Origin: JAVKSM01 sp039583705
GTDB lineage: Bacteria; Actinomycetota; Actinomycetes; Mycobacteriales; Pseudonocardiaceae
Reading direction: 5' to 3'
Length of the DNA: 8,118 bases
Assembly: GCA_039583705.1 (NCBI GenBank)
Contig: JAVKSM010000127.1
Location: 1 to 8,118, forward strand
The translations under genes and the position numbers were made by a program. Positions within the stretch are counted from its first letter, which is position 1, and every line of letters begins with the position of its first letter. Positions 6,544 to 8,118 of the stretch are shown here, one piece after another. The notes under the pieces are model-generated. The model was not told where the DNA came from and did no database searches. It worked only from the letters and a program-made list of their open reading frames with translations.

Positions 6544-6545
6544 CC

Positions 6546-8036
6546 GTGCGCATCCTCATGATCACACCGTACCCGCCGATGCGCGACGGCATCGCGAGCT
6601 ACGCGATGCAGTCGGTCGCGGCCCTGCGGGCCGACGGGCACGACGTGGAGGTGCTCTCCCCGGGACCGTCGGCGGCGCACCACCACCTGGACCTGCTGGG
6701 CCCGCGGGGCGGCCTCGCCGTCGCGAAACGCGTCGCCCGCTACGACCGCGTCGTCGTGCAGTTCCACCCCGACTTCTTCTACCCGCCCGGCGGGGGCCGG
6801 CTGGGCCGGGCGCGGGTCAGCCTGGCCTACGCCGTGGCGTTCGCGCGGGCCGCCCGGACCGAGGTCGTCGTCCACGAGATCAATTATCTGGAGGGGCGGG
6901 GCGGCGGGCCGGACGCCGTCGCGGCCCGGGTGATGTGGCGCCGGGTCGACCGCGTCGTGGTGCACACCGAGCGGGAGCGGGGCGACTTCGTCCGGGCGTT
7001 CGGCGTCCGGCCCGGCCGGGTCGAGCTCAACCCGCATGGCTCTTCCTTCCGCCGCCGGACGCGGTCCGACCGGGCGTCCGCCCGCCGGTCGCTGGGGATC
7101 CCGCAGGACGTCACCACGTTCCTCGCCGTCGGCTTCATCCAGCCCCACAAGGGATTCGACCGGGCCGTGCGGGCGTTCGCCGGCCTGCACGGCCATGCCC
7201 GTCTCGACATCGTCGGCTCGGTGCGGGTCGACGAGCCGGCCTACCTCGCCCACGCGGTCGAGCTGGAACGCCTCGTCGGGCACACCGCCGGTACCCACCT
7301 GCACGAGGGGTTCATCAGCGACGAGCTGTTCGACCGCTGGATCGTGGCGGCCGACGTCCTCGTGCTGCCCTACCGCCACATCTGGTCCTCCGGGGTGCTC
7401 GAGCGCGCGGCGTTGTACGACCGGCCGGTCATCGCGACCCTGGTCGGCGGGCTCGCCGACCAGGCTGCCGACCGGCCCGGCATCACCCTGGTCGCCGACG
7501 ACGAGGAGTTGCGGACGGCGATGTGGCGGGCGGCGCACCGCCCGGTGGCCCTGGTGCGGGAACCGTGGCCGACGCCGGCCGCGGACCTGCGGGCGGCGGT
7601 GCAGGCCGAGGTCGTCCGCCGGGGCGCATCGCAGCGCGGGTCGGCGCTCCTCGGGCCGGCAGGGTCGGACCCTCGGGGCCGCCACCCCGGCCTCGCCTGG
7701 ACCGACCTGTCCGAGGCCACCGCCCCGCTGCGCCGGGTCGGGGAGGCACGGGTGCCGGGCGTGCCGGCGATGCGCGGTCCGCGGTGGGCGGTCAAGCGCG
7801 CGGTGCGCCGGGCGACCGCCTGGGAGGTGGAGCCGGTGGCCCACCAGGTCAACGCGCTGCGGTCGGCGACGCTCGAGGCGGTGGAGCGGCTGGCCCGCAT
7901 TCTCGCCGCGAGCGCGGCTGCGCACGGCTCGAACGGCGAGACCGACGCCCCACCCCTGAGCCGGGTGCCGGGCACCGGGCCCGCGGTGGGGGCGCCGGGC
8001 ACCGGGCGCCGGGGGATGCGCCGCGGCCGGTCGTGA
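6546..8036 (+). CDS. GT4-like glycosyltransferase with a long C-terminal extension
   Basis: Predicted 496-residue protein. Residues 1 to about 345 form a GT-B glycosyltransferase: ILMITPYPPMRDGIASYA at the start (Gly15 in the donor-side loop), VVVHEINYLEGR in the middle, VELNPHG before the second half, AVGFIQPHKGFDRAV (Lys202 for donor phosphate), and YRHIWSSGVLERAALYDRPVI. In that last segment the usual first Glu of EX7E is His278, while Glu286 is kept. About 150 further residues are unusual for the family. They comprise a low-complexity linker, then a basic helical segment from 409 to 450 (WAVKRAVRRATAWEVEPVAHQVN), then a disordered Gly/Pro/Arg tail with a repeated APGTG. GTG 6546 begins two bases after the previous stop, and GAAGAGCTGACC upstream gives a moderate ribosome site. 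It is the last gene of the operon and converges on the gene at the right edge. Glycosyltransferase is confident; what the tail does is unknown. Confidence 0.9.
   Translation: MRILMITPYPPMRDGIASYAMQSVAALRADGHDVEVLSPGPSAAHHHLDLLGPRGGLAVAKRVARYDRVVVQFHPDFFYPPGGGRLGRARVSLAYAVAFARAARTEVVVHEINYLEGRGGGPDAVAARVMWRRVDRVVVHTERERGDFVRAFGVRPGRVELNPHGSSFRRRTRSDRASARRSLGIPQDVTTFLAVGFIQPHKGFDRAVRAFAGLHGHARLDIVGSVRVDEPAYLAHAVELERLVGHTAGTHLHEGFISDELFDRWIVAADVLVLPYRHIWSSGVLERAALYDRPVIATLVGGLADQAADRPGITLVADDEELRTAMWRAAHRPVALVREPWPTPAADLRAAVQAEVVRRGASQRGSALLGPAGSDPRGRHPGLAWTDLSEATAPLRRVGEARVPGVPAMRGPRWAVKRAVRRATAWEVEPVAHQVNALRSATLEAVERLARILAASAAAHGSNGETDAPPLSRVPGTGPAVGAPGTGRRGMRRGRS
7967..8007 (+). repeat. Two copies of a 14-bp GC-rich direct repeat in the 3' end of the last glycosyltransferase
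   Basis: GCCGGGCACCGGGC occurs at 7967-7980 and 7994-8007, spaced by 27 bases and therefore in frame, giving the repeated PGTG peptide in the disordered tail. The left copy also pairs with the base run just before it (GGTGCC then GGCACC), but the hairpin is inside the coding region and has no T-run, so I do not call it a terminator. Confidence 0.5.
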
Positions 8037-8046
8037 CGCTGATGGC

Positions 8047-8118
8047 TCACGGCAGGCGCGCGAGCCGCTGCGCCGCGGCCTCGCGGTACACCTCGGTCAG
8101 GTCGGTGGCCACCTTCGT
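8047..8118 (-). CDS. C-terminal end of a convergent gene, probably a glycosyltransferase
   Basis: Twenty-three codons are visible before a TGA at 8049-8047; the rest lies beyond the right edge. The peptide VATDLTEVYREAAAQRLARL has the 'va..l..vYrea' pattern often seen at the very C-terminus of GT4 glycosyltransferases. Third positions are nearly all G or C, supporting a real frame. Only ten bases separate this stop from the stop of the plus-strand operon, so the two transcripts converge with no room for a separate terminator between them. The family call rests on a short and weakly specific segment. Confidence 0.5.
   Translation of the reverse strand, partial: TKVATDLTEVYREAAAQRLARLP

Noticed and set aside
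5460..6545. Upstream extension of the last glycosyltransferase frame back to 5460
   Set aside because: This part overlaps the confident upstream glycosyltransferase in another frame and has no domain-like sequence; homology-like sequence begins at GTG 6546.
8017..8080. 12-bp direct repeat TGCGCCGCGGCC (8017-8028 and 8069-8080) around the convergent stops, considered as a terminator
   Set aside because: The repeat is short and built around a common GC palindrome, the copies lie inside coding sequence, and there is no T-run; chance is likely in this composition.
1..8118. tRNA, rRNA, CRISPR array, insertion sequence or attachment site
   Set aside because: No cloverleaf-like segment, regular spaced repeats, transposase motif or terminal inverted repeats were seen on either strand.

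Overview
The window is a very GC-rich stretch in which almost every codon ends in G or C, many genes start with GTG, and neighbouring genes overlap by a few bases. This is typical of a high-GC actinobacterium. The exact genus cannot be read from the sequence; Pseudonocardiales or Geodermatophilales would fit. The content is a piece of a surface-glycan biosynthesis and export locus.

Left arm (minus strand, about 1-2944), in order of transcription: a class I SAM-dependent methyltransferase (2944 to 1850); a 237-bp gap that may hold a gene remnant; a GT4-type glycosyltransferase (1612 to 599); and, overlapping its stop by four bases, a gene that runs off the left edge (602 to 1) and may also be glycosyltransferase-like. 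The centre (2945-3152) is a 208-bp divergent control region. It has a candidate leaderless promoter for the methyltransferase with an inverted repeat lying over it, and a 22-bp-phased direct repeat with a candidate -10 box facing the export operon.

Right arm (plus strand, 3153-8036) is a tight four-gene operon. It comprises the ABC-2 permease Wzm, the ATPase Wzt with a C-terminal Wzt_C-like carbohydrate-recognition domain, and two GT4-type glycosyltransferases. The junctions are +5 bp, a 4-bp overlap and +2 bp. The last 23 codons of a convergent minus-strand gene follow at the right edge (8118 to 8047).

Working model (inference): the glycosyltransferases build a lipid-linked glycan on the cytoplasmic face, Wzm/Wzt flips or exports the finished chain, and the C-terminal domain of Wzt selects the chain end. 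The divergent methyltransferase could supply a terminal modification, by analogy with the capped O-antigens of the E. coli O8/O9a type. No initiating phospho-sugar transferase, polymerase, ligase or nucleotide-sugar enzyme lies in the window, so the locus must continue outside it or depend on genes elsewhere. The points most worth checking are the single-residue changes in the EX7E motif of two of the three complete glycosyltransferases, the candidate leaderless promoter and operator, and the unusual C-terminal tail on the last glycosyltransferase.
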